Source: Mya arenaria (Eukaryota; Mollusca; Bivalvia; Myida; Myidae). From it: a stretch of 64,000 nt of DNA. Shown piece by piece: positions 25,491 through 36,309 of this stretch. The first letter of the stretch is position 1; the number at the start of each line of letters is the position of its first letter. Under the pieces are notes generated by a model, which had not been told where the DNA came from, did no database searches, and was given only the letters and a program-made list of their open reading frames with translations. Position numbers and translations under genes: made by a program. The DNA is taken from NCBI RefSeq assembly GCF_026914265.1, contig NC_069136.1, positions 12,890,356-12,954,355 of the forward strand, in the 5' to 3' direction.

Positions 25491-25870
25491 TTAAAGCTGC
25501 ACTCTCACAGATTAACCGTTTTAACCAAAAAAAAAAAATTTTTTCGTCTTGGAATGAGCCAATTTTGCATAAATATCTAAAAACCAGTGATATAAGACTG
25601 CTGACAAAAGATTGGATCGCAGATTTTTATGTTTCAATTCGAAAATTGATGTATATAGCTAAAAGCGTTACTAACGCAATAACGCTTTCAGAAAAATGCA
25701 AAAACATCAATTCTTGAACATAAATATGCAAAACTGCGTCTTGATCTTTTGTCAAGAGTGTTGTATCACTGGTTTCCATAGGCTTACACATAAATTGCGT
25801 CGTTCCAAGACAGGAAAAAAATAAAATAAAATGTTGTCAAAACGTTCAATCTGTGAGAGTGCAGCTTTAA
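25491..25870 (+). mobile_element. foldback MITE, ACTCTCACAG family (complete copy)
   Basis: A perfect 23-bp terminal inverted repeat (starting TTAAAGCTGCACTCTCACAG) bounds about 380 bp. The interior is a long imperfect palindrome with gctgacaaaagattggatcg and its mirrored arm. No coding potential. Confidence 0.8.
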
Positions 25871-26335
25871 AGTGTTCTGATGAAACTCTGTAAATTGCAA
25901 TCTCCACATTCGTTAAATTATTCTTATTAACCTATGTTACACATCAACCTCTAAAACAGATTGTGCTTAAAAACTGACCTAAAACTTATATCAACATAAT
26001 TTGAACCATTTCAGGGCTGTAAACTTGAGTTTCAATTAACTGGAGCCCAATCCCAGTTTCATGAAAACACTTTAGGCATTTATTTCCCAATCTCAAGCTT
26101 AACTTATTTATTTTTCGCAAAACAGCTGACATGATATGGTATAAAATACTCGCTCTTTTCTCATGTATTCAGTTGAGAAACAGTGCTGCTCAACAGTCTT
26201 AAGACAATTCAATTGAAGAGCAAAATTGTACTTGAATATTCCCTCAAAATGAATTTTGACACAATACAACTTTTGCAACATGTTTTTGTCACAATAAATT
26301 TAATTCGGAATTCGTTTTAAAAAATTTAATCATGC

Positions 26336-26575
26336 TTTGTTCGATTCCCCGCCGCACCACTAAAAGTACTAATCGTCTTCCAGGCGTCGGGAAGTTAAAT
26401 GGGGGCCGTGTGAGAGTGCTATACACTAGTGCACGTTAAAGAACCTGGTTAGCTCTAACCAGGGTAACATTCTGTCTGTGCGTTATGTTAAAAAAAACTA
26501 AAATGACTAACAATCATACCGGAGCACCCGCCGAATGGGCAAGGCCCGATTGCGAGTATAAATAAGCTTACACAT
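26336..26575 (+). mobile_element. SINE fragment (5'-truncated)
   Basis: It starts at a box B-like GTTCGATTCCCC and runs through gtgcacgttaaagaacctgg and caccggag-type sequence to a tataaataagctt tail. The box A half is missing. This conserved body is familiar from invertebrate SINEs; the family name is not certain. Confidence 0.5.
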
Positions 26576-26678
26576 TTGCACTATTGGTCGTGTTTTTCGA
26601 TAATTTGTACTTTGTTACAGCTAGATAATAGTACTCCATGTATGAAATATAATTGGGTTCAGATGAGTTCACTGTTCC

Positions 26679-27120
26679 AGAACTATTTACACAATAAAAC
26701 TAAATACAAACTAACATCTGATGCCGACTGAAGTTGAATCGTGATCTATACTTATGGGCTCAGGTGTGGTATTCAATATACGACTTATGTTAATATTACG
26801 GTCATACATCATTGAGTTCATTTACACTATTGGTCAGTTATTAATAACAAGTAATCCAATTAGCTACATCGTGATTAGATCCAATTAAGACCAATATTGT
26901 ATACTGACCCAGGAGCCAATTTCAAAAATACATCTAAGTCGAATAATCTGAAATATGTAAAACGTCACAAATAACAACAAGTTTATTTGATTTTATTTCC
27001 GCAAGTTTTGTGTTCATTTTTCACCTGCTTTTTATTTACATACGTAGATATAAAGTAACGTAAATATGACACTATATAATTTCAAGAACTAGAACTATTT
27101 ACACAATAAAACTAAATACA
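26679..27120 (+). repeat. copy of the receptor gene's 3' flank between perfect 30-bp direct repeats
   Basis: 26709-27090 matches 32076-32450, just downstream of the receptor stop codon, with only about five differences noticed in roughly 370 bp. The copy is bounded by an identical 30-bp direct repeat (agaactatttacacaataaa-actaaataca) at 26679-26708 and 27091-27120. It carries no coding sequence. Confidence 0.85.
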
Positions 27121-27170
27121 TACTATCTGACCACACGCAATGAGTATTTGATTAGTTTCTGTTAAGAGTA

Positions 27171-27243
27171 CAGCGGGATAAAAAATATAATATTGTTTTA
27201 TATAATATTATATAAAACAATATTATATGTTGAATCCCGCTGA
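27171..27243. repeat. perfect palindrome with CAGCGGGAT arms
   Basis: ATATAATATTGTTTTATA is mirrored by TATAAAACAATATTATAT around a taatatta centre, with outer arms cagcgggat and atcccgctg. The related site at about 27937-27980 has only the left arm. Confidence 0.85.
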
Positions 27244-27282
27244 ATAAATAATTACTTTTTACATAATGATAAAACAAGAGGA

Positions 27283-28065
27283 TAGTGATGGGAAATTATT
27301 GCCCACCTGATACCCTGCAGGACCACACCTTAACCCATCAGTGATAGGAAACTATTGCACGCCTTATTCCGTGCAGGACCACACCTTTACCAATCAGTGA
27401 TGGGAAACTATTGCACACCTTATTCTGTGCAGGGCCACACCTTAACCAATCAGTGATGGGGAACTATTGCACTCCAGATTCCGTGCTTGACCACAACTTA
27501 ACCCATCAGTGATGGGAAACTATTGCTCACGTGATTCTGTGCAGGACCACACCTTAACCAATCAGTGATGGGAAACTATTGCTCACCTGATACCCTGCAG
27601 GACCACACCTTAACCAATAAGTGATGGGGAACTATTGCTCACCTTATTCTGTGCAGGACCACACCTTAACCAATCAGTGATGGGGAACTATTGCTCACCT
27701 GATTCCGTGCAGGGCCACACCTTAACCAATCAGTGATGGGAAACTATTGCTCACGTGATTCTGTGCAGGGCCACACCTTAACCAGTCAGTGATGGGGAAC
27801 TATTGCTCACCTTATTCTGTGCAGGGCCACACCTTAGCCCATCAACCAATCACTGTTTCAGTACTATTTACACCATAAAACTAATTATACAATATCTGAC
27901 CTCATGGCATGTTTCTGTGATTAGATTCAGATTCAGTTCAGCGGGATCCAAAATATAATATTGTTTTATATAATAATTACTTTTTTACATAACGATAAAA
28001 CAAGAGGACAGTGATGGTAAACTATTGCTCACCTGATTCCGTGCTTGACCACACCTTAACCAATC
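27283..28065 (+). repeat. 56-bp minisatellite between duplicated flanks
   Basis: About ten units of cagtgatgggaaactattgc, tcacctgattctgtgcagga, ccacaccttaaccaat run to 27846. After a duplicated flank (gtactatttacaccataaaa through aacaagaggacagtgatgg) one more unit stands at 28008-28063. The flank at 27091-27290 is the matching partner. Confidence 0.9.
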
Positions 28066-28069
28066 GGAA

Positions 28070-29195
28070 CACCTCCACCATTTTCGCCATACACCACTAA
28101 ATAAATTTCCTATATTCTATAGACAATTGACTAATTGCATGCAAGATAATACTGATTTCTAGTGCTTTACGACCCCCAACACCATATATGGGTAGAAAGC
28201 TCCACTTGTGTACTAAGCATTAAACACTGTTCGAAAAAAGTTGCGTTTCTCCTAAGAAAAACAAAATTGGTTGAACGTTACCACTCCGTATTCGGTAAAA
28301 TGACAATATCCGGTGTACGAGGACAAACAATGCGGTTAAAATGTAAACATTAAAAGATGGATCGAGTAGATCCAGCATGTTCAACCTGTTTTTTTTAAAA
28401 TCAATAGCCATTCAGCTCATTGAAGGTAGCCATTGGTCTGAGATGGTATAACCATGCTTTGATTCACGTTTATGTGTTAATTAAAAGTAATAAAGCATGA
28501 AACAATGAGAAAGCACTTTCGAATTTGTGTAATTTGCCCTTAAAGATAACCTTTTTTCGTTTTTATAAATCTTCATTATCTACATATGAAAATCATTTCC
28601 AAGAAAACCTTTGATTTGAAGTTCTATCGCAAAAACTGAAGATTTTAGAGCTCTTTGAAAAAAGCCACCCCAAATGTTTTTTTTACACATTATATATTCC
28701 GAATTGGTGTAAGATGCCTCTTAAGACGCAAGAAAATGGCCGATGTTCTCAGATTGCACGTAAACGTTTCGTATGAGCATCATGTTCGAACTAGTTCCGA
28801 TGTAAATGCACAGAGACAAAGGTATGAACATACTGCTGTAGCATTTTCGGTTTGATTGCGAAGGGTTTTGTCGTTGATAGGTGCGACATAAACAATGAAC
28901 CCAAAAGAGGGACAACCCTGAGCCCAAGGGCACCATTTCATGTAACATCTTACTGTACAGGACAAAAGATAAACTTTCATCCCAAACGTTCACGGGATTA
29001 AGTGTCAGACAAGTGGTTTTCAAAAAAGAATGCGACTAAAATGAATTATTCGGTATATTTTTCAACTAATAACATTGTGACCAAATAAGAAGTCAACCAT
29101 GGTGAAAGAGAAGTTGACATTGGTCCACAATGGACTATTGTTGTTCTATATGGAGCAGATGTATAAATTCACACACATGTAAAATATCTTTTATT
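28070..29195. other. intergenic upstream of the LINE tail and receptor
   Basis: Short overlapping frames on both strands at 28162-28411 and 28655-29023 have no recognisable domain or splice support. Nothing else seen. Confidence 0.5.
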
Positions 29196-29199
29196 CAGA

Positions 29200-29860
29200 A
29201 TAAAGTTGCAAAAATAATTTCCCCAAAACCTGTTTAAACGTCATCCAGTCCATTAATCAACGCTGGTTAACGTTTGATAATAGATACAAATTTAATGTTG
29301 GACTTATTATCTACAAGTTTTTGCATGTTCTCATGCCTGAATACTTAAGTGAAGTAATTTTATTTACCAATAACACAAACTACTCATTGCGGTCTGCCAC
29401 CCATTATAAATTAAAGTTCCCTTTGCTACAAGACTAATTATGGTAAAGAGTCATTGACTTATATTGCTAAATCAGTATGGAATTCTATACCGCTTTTTAT
29501 TCGAGTATCATCATCTTAATTTGCATTCAAATCACAATTCGAAAACAACCTTATGACAAAACAATGACTTTAGTGAATGATTGTCTATTTAAATTGTTTG
29601 TTTAAATGCGATTTTTTATTGTCTTTCATAATTTTGAACATTTTATATGTTGTGTTTGAATGTCGTCTTGTTTGTTATTGTTTGAATGAGAAATGTATAC
29701 TTATATCTTTGTAGAATCCATTGTGACCACATTGTAAACAAGATACTTATGTAACTTAATGTGTTATCTTCATGAAATAAATGAAGTTATTATAATTATA
29801 ATTATTATTATTATTATTATTATATATTATTATTATTATTATTATATAATATAACGAATC
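29200..29860 (+). mobile_element. 5'-truncated non-LTR retrotransposon (LINE) tail
   Basis: On the plus strand about 29220-29580 reads like the end of a LINE reverse-transcriptase ORF: QSINQRWLTFDNRYKFNVGL, IYKFLHVLMPEYLSEVILF, NNTNYSLRSATHYKLKFPLL, with stops and frame wear after that. It is followed by an AT-rich 3' UTR with aaataaatgaag and a (TTA)n tail. This layout is typical of a truncated CR1/L2/Nimb-type insertion. The clade is not resolved. Confidence 0.65.
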
Positions 29861-30003
29861 CAGCGTTTAAACTTGGCACTTTACCAGTTTTATGAAGTGT
29901 ATTGCATATACATGTATATAGATAGGATTTTACAGTTTACCATAGCCTTGCAGGTGATCTTGTGCCCAGGTGAGTTGAACTGTTTGCGTCATAGAAGTAC
30001 TAG

Positions 30004-30041
30004 TATATAAACACGGGAAGCCAGACCATTTTGTTGTCATT
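30004..30041 (+). promoter_or_regulatory. TATA box and initiator of the receptor gene
   Basis: TATATAAA stands at 30004-30011. A pyrimidine-rich TCATTG initiator-like site lies about 30 bases downstream at 30036-30041. The distance to the ATG at 30131 leaves a 5' UTR of about 90 nt with no intron needed. The spacing is typical of a focused metazoan core promoter; function is inferred. Confidence 0.55.
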
Positions 30042-30130
30042 GCGCTTAAAAACGTCTAGTATCATTTACAGTAATATTTAAAACAAACTGTTCTGACTAA
30101 TCGGAAAGACATTTTCAACTTTTTGTGATA

Positions 30131-32083
30131 ATGGCATCGAACAACACAACGCAAACAGCAATGGTACTGCTTAAAGATGGATATGACATTCCTGTTCATG
30201 GACTGACAAACGGCATGTTCTACTATATCCAGGTACCTGCCATTGTTTGCATAACGGTGAGTCTTCTATGCGGATTGGTCACGATCATTTCGTCGTTTCG
30301 AAGTCACGAGCCTGGCAAGTTTTATACCAGATGGACGAAAGGCGAACGACTTATAGTTTACATGTCGAGTTGCGATGTGTTGTTCAACACATCTCATCTG
30401 ATGGACCATCTGCAGCTACTGATCACCAAAACGCACGTCAGACCCAAGGAACTTTGCACGTTTTATGGGTTCATTATGACCATATTCGTGGTTGCTCAGA
30501 TTCTGATTGTCAACGTTGTAGCAATTAACGTCTTCACAATGATGTTCTTCAACATCAATATCTCCTTTGGCAAGTTTGATGGCGGCCTGCTGCTGTGGGC
30601 ATTTGGTGTTCCATTCATTGGCTCTTTCATTGCAGCCATGTTTAATCAGTTCGGACCAATGGAGGTCGCGTAAGTCATAAAATGTTGTCAATTCGTTTCA
30701 AGTGAAGTCAAACACCGTTTGTTCAGGCATTAAATTCTTCATGGTAAATTAGATTATAAAAAATAATATACAATACCCGTATTACAAGGCGACAGTCATG
30801 AAAAAAAAAGATTAAACATAAAAAACTGTGAAAGTACTGCATAGTATAAAGACATATTTGGAACAAATCGTAACAACTCGGTCATCTCCGGCAAGCTTCG
30901 GAATCTGTTGGATAATGGCCGAGGTGTTCCGATTGATTCGGCGAAAACAATTGATTGCTTGTTATTTGAATGTAGAACAAGTATAGTTTCTTTTAAATTA
31001 AGGAAAACACGAACTATAACCACTCATGTATTATCTTTATGATAGTTAACAAATATGAAGTCCGATGCGATAATGAGTCCTTTTGACTATTCACGTTAAC
31101 ATCTGAAATAAACATAGATATAGGATTACAAAACAAACATATAACAATACGTTAAATTAGATTAAAGAACCTTTACCTGTAGTACATGACCAATTTCTAT
31201 GTCAATAATTGTATAGTCACCCGGTAAATGGAACACTTTCTGTGCGCGACGCTTTCAAAACATAGGGAACACCAATATAGACAAAATATATTCATTTTCA
31301 ATGAAAAAAAAAATCAACAAATTATAGGAAACAGAAAACTGTTAACAACAGTTATCAATAAAAGTGTATTCTAAAATTACTACTACGTTATTTTAGATCA
31401 TCCCTCGTAGCAACAGTTATCAAAGTTATCAATAAAAGCGTATTCTAAAATTACTACTACGTTATTTTCGATCATCCCTAGTAGCAACTGATATCACTTA
31501 AAGTGCGTTCTAAAATAATTTGTATTGGAATTATTATCAATTATAATGCCAAACCACATTGCGTATTGCAAATTACATTTAGACTCTGTTTTCAGTTGCT
31601 TTTTCGACGCTATAAATGGCAAGGTGGCACAGTTGGTACTAATTACGATCCCCATAACAGTGATCATGGCCGTCAACGTTCTGTTCTACATCCTGACGTT
31701 CATCAAGATCCGTACTGAAGTGAGGGCCATGAAACAAAGCCTTGGCAATATGGCGTCAACAGCTGGTGGGCATATCAGTGCTGCCCGCAAAATGTCCATG
31801 TTCCTTGTGGCCTTTTTTGTCCAATGGTTTTGCTTTGCTTCTTCTCGGCGCATGGTCCATGTTTGTAGATAATCCAGCAGATGTACCGGAATTTCTCAAC
31901 TACATCGGTGTAATCTCTACCAACCTGGGCGGTGTTCTGAATTTCATCGTTTATCTTCGGGTATTTAAGAACACAAGGCCAAATATGACGACCAACAAGG
32001 CTTCGCGAGTACCACACCCGGCTTCTGCTCCGAGGACCAGTGACAAGAACACATCATCGACTAAAGAATACGCCTTCAACTAA
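30131..32083 (+). CDS. orphan seven-transmembrane receptor (GPCR-like), two exons, frameshift in exon 2
   Basis: Exon 1 is 30131-30669 and exon 2 is 31596-32083. The donor is GCGTAAGT and the acceptor tctgttttcag, and the split codon gives Ala. The ATG at 30131 has A at -3. The short N-terminus has two overlapping N-glycosylation sites (NNTT). Hydrophobic segments follow near residues 30-52, 70-90, 108-133 and 145-165, then TM5 (LVLITIPITVIMAVNVLFYI), TM6 (MSMFLVAFF) and TM7 (GGVLNFIVYL). A cysteine in TM3 (ELCTFYG) and one before TM5 (VACFFD) could form the usual disulphide. The receptor class and ligand are not recognised. The frame changes near 31820-31850: the exons sum to 1,027 nt, one base over a multiple of three. 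Without the shift the product would be about 341 residues; as read it stops before TM7. This could be an allele, a pseudogene or a consensus error. Confidence 0.8.
30862..30942 (-). repeat. short interspersed repeat (inverted partner of 15970-16062)
   Basis: taacaactcggtcatctccg through gttggataatggccgaggtg and ttccgattg, in the receptor intron. Presumed MITE remnant. Confidence 0.6.
31345..31495 (+). repeat. tandem duplication in the receptor intron
   Basis: Two units of about 66-72 bp (agttatcaataaaagtgtat, tctaaaattactactacgtt, attttagatcatccctcgta) lie about 100 bp upstream of the acceptor of exon 2. Confidence 0.8.
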
Positions 32084-32450
32084 CAACTGATGCCGACTGA
32101 AGTTGAATCGTGATCTATACGTATGGGCTCAGGTGTGGTATTCAATATACGACTTATGTTAATATTACGGTCATACATCATTGAGTTCATTACACTATTG
32201 GTCAGTTATTAATAACAAGTAATCCAATTAGCTACATCGTGATTAGATCCCATTAAGACCAATATTGTATACTGACCCAGGAGCCAATTTCAAAAATACA
32301 TCTAAGTCGAATAATCTGAAATATGTAAAACGTCACAAATAACAACAAGTTTATTTGATTTTATTTCCGCAAGTTTTGTGTTCATTTTTCACCTGTTTTT
32401 TATTTACATACGTAGATATAAAGTAACGTAAATGACACTATATAATTTCA
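32084..32450 (+). repeat. receptor 3' UTR/flank, source or partner of the copy at 26709-27090
   Basis: It starts at the receptor stop codon with caactgatgccgactgaagt. The homology ends near cactatataatttcaa. It probably belongs to the receptor 3' UTR; a candidate AATAAA lies later, at 32918-32923. Confidence 0.8.
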
Positions 32451-33210
32451 ATTAACGACTAAGATCGACTAAGTACTGTATTAAAACGGACCCCAGGAGA
32501 CCTACTCAATACCATGACATTTTATATTAATGGGGCTTAATATGTTGTTGGTTTTTTTAATCCAAAACTCAGTTTAAGTTTAACTTCAGGTGGCTTTTGA
32601 ATATGGCTCCGTGTACAGATGGATGAGTCCGCCACCCCCCCCCCCCCCCCACCCCACCCGCATCCTCACACCCCATTTCCCCGGTAATTTCTCTTATTTT
32701 ATCAATTAATACGTGTGTTAAAAAAAAAACAGCATTGAAGTATAAATGTCCATGGGAGCTTCATGTTTTTCTCTTTTGGGTTGTTTGTTGATTTCCGAGA
32801 CATTTGACGCATTAGTTTTAGCTACTCCTCTTGTCTTTTGTAGTAGGGAAACATGTCGAAAATTAATCGTTTTATATTGAGGTCGGCGATAATCGATATT
32901 ATTGTGTATATAACCAGAATAAATCATTCGGTATTCTAAAAAAAATCTTGAAAAAAAAAAATCTTTAAAATTCCTTTTGCAAAAACATATTTCTTAAAAT
33001 TATTTTTTTAATAAATAAAAAACCGTATAAGATTTGCATTCATGTTTATTGAGTTTAAAATATGAACATCAGCATGCAGCTTGTATTCTTTTATACCACG
33101 TTTTAACATTTTTATGAAGTTTTGATTTCGATTACACAATCGATAATTGATTTAAATGTTTAGAACGATTGTTTTCCAATGATTGATTTTGATTCAATCC
33201 TAACATTGAG
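32451..33210. other. intergenic, includes a poly-C tract
   Basis: A C-homopolymer/CCCCAC tract lies at about 32631-32660 and A-rich runs near 32940-33020. A possible receptor poly(A) signal AATAAA stands at 32918-32923. No gene is seen. Confidence 0.5.
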
Positions 33211-33211
33211 A

Positions 33212-33242
33212 TTGATATATATATATATATATATATATATAG
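33212..33242. repeat. (AT)n microsatellite
   Basis: A dinucleotide run of about 28 bp. Confidence 0.9.
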
Positions 33243-33498
33243 TATTCCATGGAAAAGTTAACATTCATTCATTAATGCTATGAACATCATTCAACTTACC
33301 TTTATTGGTAAAATTTAAAAAAAAAAATTGAGCTTTGACAAAAAAATACCCGCATAAACTTCAAAGGTAACGTAAAACTGTACAAAATAATACAATATTG
33401 TATTAACATTTGTATTATCTTATGTATCATTGTGTGTACTACCTTTGTCAGTTATTGAGTATGGTATGTAATGTACAAAATAATACAATATGTTGTTA

Positions 33499-33964
33499 AA
33501 GGGACTAGACACCAGATGATACAATTGCATGAAAATAACTTACCTAGTTTTAAAATAACGTCGGTAATATTATCGACACTTATTACGTGACTTTTAAATG
33601 CTATATATACACACAAACTGGCTTCCCAAAATGATGAGCAGTGCGGGGAACCGGACAACTGCTGCGAAACAACGAGATTAACATCGATGATGAAATTGAT
33701 CCATGATGACTTGGAAAATGATTTACACGGCTGGAAAAACAGCGAGTTGGTTAAAACGCTTATTGACAGGTTTTTAACTGGGAAACCTTTCTGCGCTATT
33801 TAAAACAGGAAAACTCAGTGTCGGGAAATAATTGTGGCGTTTATTCTTTAAATAATGTAAAATGATGTATTATCGGCCACCTATTAGCTCGTATTGGCAA
33901 ATGTAGGTTTGTTTGATGAATACTGTATTTGCCGTTTTTGGGACTATCTGGTGTCTAGTCCCTC
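33499..33964 (+). mobile_element. TIR MITE (GGGACTAGACACCAGAT family)
   Basis: The left end AAGGGACTAGACACCAGAT and right end ATCTGGTGTCTAGTCCCT are inverted. It interrupts a segment whose second copy at about 34,840-35,340 lacks it, giving an empty site (tgttgataaaattgaaaata). A TA or TAA target duplication fits. The element is about 466 bp and noncoding. Confidence 0.75.
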
Positions 33965-34324
33965 TAAAATTTGAATTAGCTTATGTATCGTTGTGTGTAC
34001 TACTTTATTCAGTAATACTTTGTTTGATGAAAATGGCATATAGTTACAATGCTTATTGTCCCAATTCCCTTGTTCGATCAACAGGACGATCGCATAGTGC
34101 ACTCAATTGAGTTTTATAGCCCTTGTAAAATGCACTTGACCAAGTCATGCTAAAGGTCACTCCAGGACAGTAATTATTATTGGTTTGCAAAATTATACCT
34201 ACGTTCCAAATTTAAATGTTAAAGCTTTAAAAATATGTAGGTCAAAAGGTCAAAGCAAGGTCAGCCAGGAAAGACAGCTGCAAATTGTACATATGGTCCA
34301 ATTTTAAATTGGCACAATATAGGC

Positions 34325-34337
34325 TGTTGTGTGTGTG

Positions 34338-34373
<36 letters not shown>

Positions 34374-34380
34374 TGTGTTT
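34325..34380 (+). repeat. (GT)n/(GTGC)n microsatellite
   Basis: gtgtgtgtgtgcgtgcgtgc with nine GTGC-type steps. Confidence 0.9.
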
Positions 34381-35334
34381 TAATGCATTATTATGTTTAA
34401 TTCGTTTGACTTTAATTTAAAGATAAAAAATAGCCCTTGAAAAATGCACTTGACCATGTAATGCTAAAGGTCATCCAAGGACAGTAATTATTATCTGTTT
34501 GCAAAACTATACACACTTTTAAAATTAAAATGGTGATGCTTTAGAAATATGTAGGTCAAAAGGTCAAAGCAAAGTCAGCCAGGGAAGATAGCTGCAAAAT
34601 TGTCCATATGGTCCACTTTTAAATTGGCTAAATATAGGTTGTTAGGTTGTTGTTGCTGTTGTTGTTTTGTTGCTTTATTGTTTTAATTAATGCATTATTA
34701 AGTTTAATTCGTTTGACTTTAAAGATTATTTTTTTATTAGCTACGTGGCCACAAATTCCCCAGTTAAAAAAGCGCCAAAACTATCGCTAATATGTTTTTA
34801 GCTGTACACAAATCATTTAATTTGTTTTATTTTTTGTGGAAAAGTTAACATTCAATTACTAATACTATGAACATCATTTAACTTATGTGTTTTTGGAAAA
34901 TATTAAAGATAAATTAATTATTTGTGCTTTGATAAAAAAACACGTAGAAAGAAAACGTAAAAATGTACAAAATAATACAATATGTTGATAAAATTGAAAA
35001 TAGCTTATGTATCATTGTTTGTACTACTATTGTCAGTAATAAAAAGTTTGGTGAATAATTATTATAGTTACAATGATTTCTGGCCTAATTTCTTGACCGT
35101 ATTCGGTCAACACGAAGGTTGCATAATTCACTCAATAGCGTTTTATAATCCTTGAAAAATGCACTTGACCAAGTCATGGTAAAGGTCATCAAAGGACAGT
35201 AATAATAATCTGTTGGCAAAACTATACACACTTTCAAAATTAAAATGGTGATGCTTTAGAAATATGTAGGTCAAAAAGTCAAAGCAAGGTCAGCGAAGAT
35301 AGATAGCTGCCAAACTGTACATATGTTCAATATT

Positions 35335-35890
35335 AACAGGGCATACGTTTTTCCTGTCGGTTGCCATGGCAACCAGAGAACTTCATGGAATTTATTTCTT
35401 TGAACAATTTTGAAAGGGCAAGACCCAAGGAACATCCCCTTGAAGTTTCATCAACATTACCCAAACCGTTTAGCAGGAGATGGTGTTTAATTGTTAACGA
35501 CCGATGACCTACGCCGGACATAGATAGACACAACAGCTCGACTTCTGCCATATCGCCCGCCGAATTAAGAAACGCAATAACTAAAACAATACTGCAGCCA
35601 GTGTTACGGTTCCTGTGCACTGCACTTCTCCTCAATGAGTTATACATGCCTATGAAATTTGAAGTAAATACCTCAAAGACTTTTCAAGTAATGTTCCGGA
35701 CAAAAACAAATACGTATGAAAATTAACGAAGGGCAATATCTTTGAAATATCTACAGCTAGAGTTATCGTGCACTGTACTTCTCTTCGATGAGATCTATTC
35801 GTATATAAAGTTTGACCTCAAGGACTTATCAAGTTATGCTCCGTACAAAACATTAGTATGAATGTTGGAAAACTTGTATTTCAAATTAGA
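35335..35890 (+). repeat. molluscan-type interspersed repeat plus a 150-bp tandem pair
   Basis: ggttgccatggcaaccagag, aggaacatccccttgaagtt and gccggacatagatagacaca are phrases typical of bivalve dispersed repeats. From about 35590 a unit (gttcctgtgcactgcacttc, ctcctcaatgagttatacat) is repeated in diverged form at about 35760. The 104-codon minus-strand frame here is not regarded as a gene. Confidence 0.5.
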
Positions 35891-36309
35891 GTTTATAAAT
35901 GAATAAACTGTCATTACAGTATGGATTATTTCAGATTCAACAGCAGGACCCAGGTGGTGGGAGTCATTTTAATACCTTTAACATCTTCCTCCACAATGCT
36001 GTCAGACATACCAAGTTGCAATTTACAATCCTAAAAACATCTTTACTCAGATGATGCATTTTGCCCCTCCTTGAGGCAGTACATATATGTATATTTGAGC
36101 CCTTTATGAACACCATATATTGTCTGGCCATGTACTTCCCACAGTACCGCATGTATAATACGTACATGTATGTCACAAAATACAATAACTGCGATTCCCA
36201 AGGAAAAGAGATACCAAAGTTTGTCTTCACCGAACTATCTACAGTAGACGTGCTCTTACACATTCATGGACTCTGTATTCACTGTTTTCAAATAATAACG
36301 AGTAAAATG

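Larger units (their letters stand above)
33243..35335 (+). repeat. diverged tandem segmental duplication, two long copies and a partial middle copy
   Basis: Blocks ggaaaagttaacattcatt, acaaaataatacaatatgtt, gcttatgtatcgttgtgtgt, aaaatgcacttgaccaagtc and tatgtaggtcaaaaggtcaa recur in the same order at 33243-34320 and 34838-35335. A partial copy of the second half lies at 34430-34640. The first copy carries a MITE. Confidence 0.75.

Noticed and set aside
35333-35647. 104-codon minus-strand frame
   Set aside because: It falls on a molluscan-type dispersed repeat (ggttgccatggcaaccagag) and shows no protein family features.
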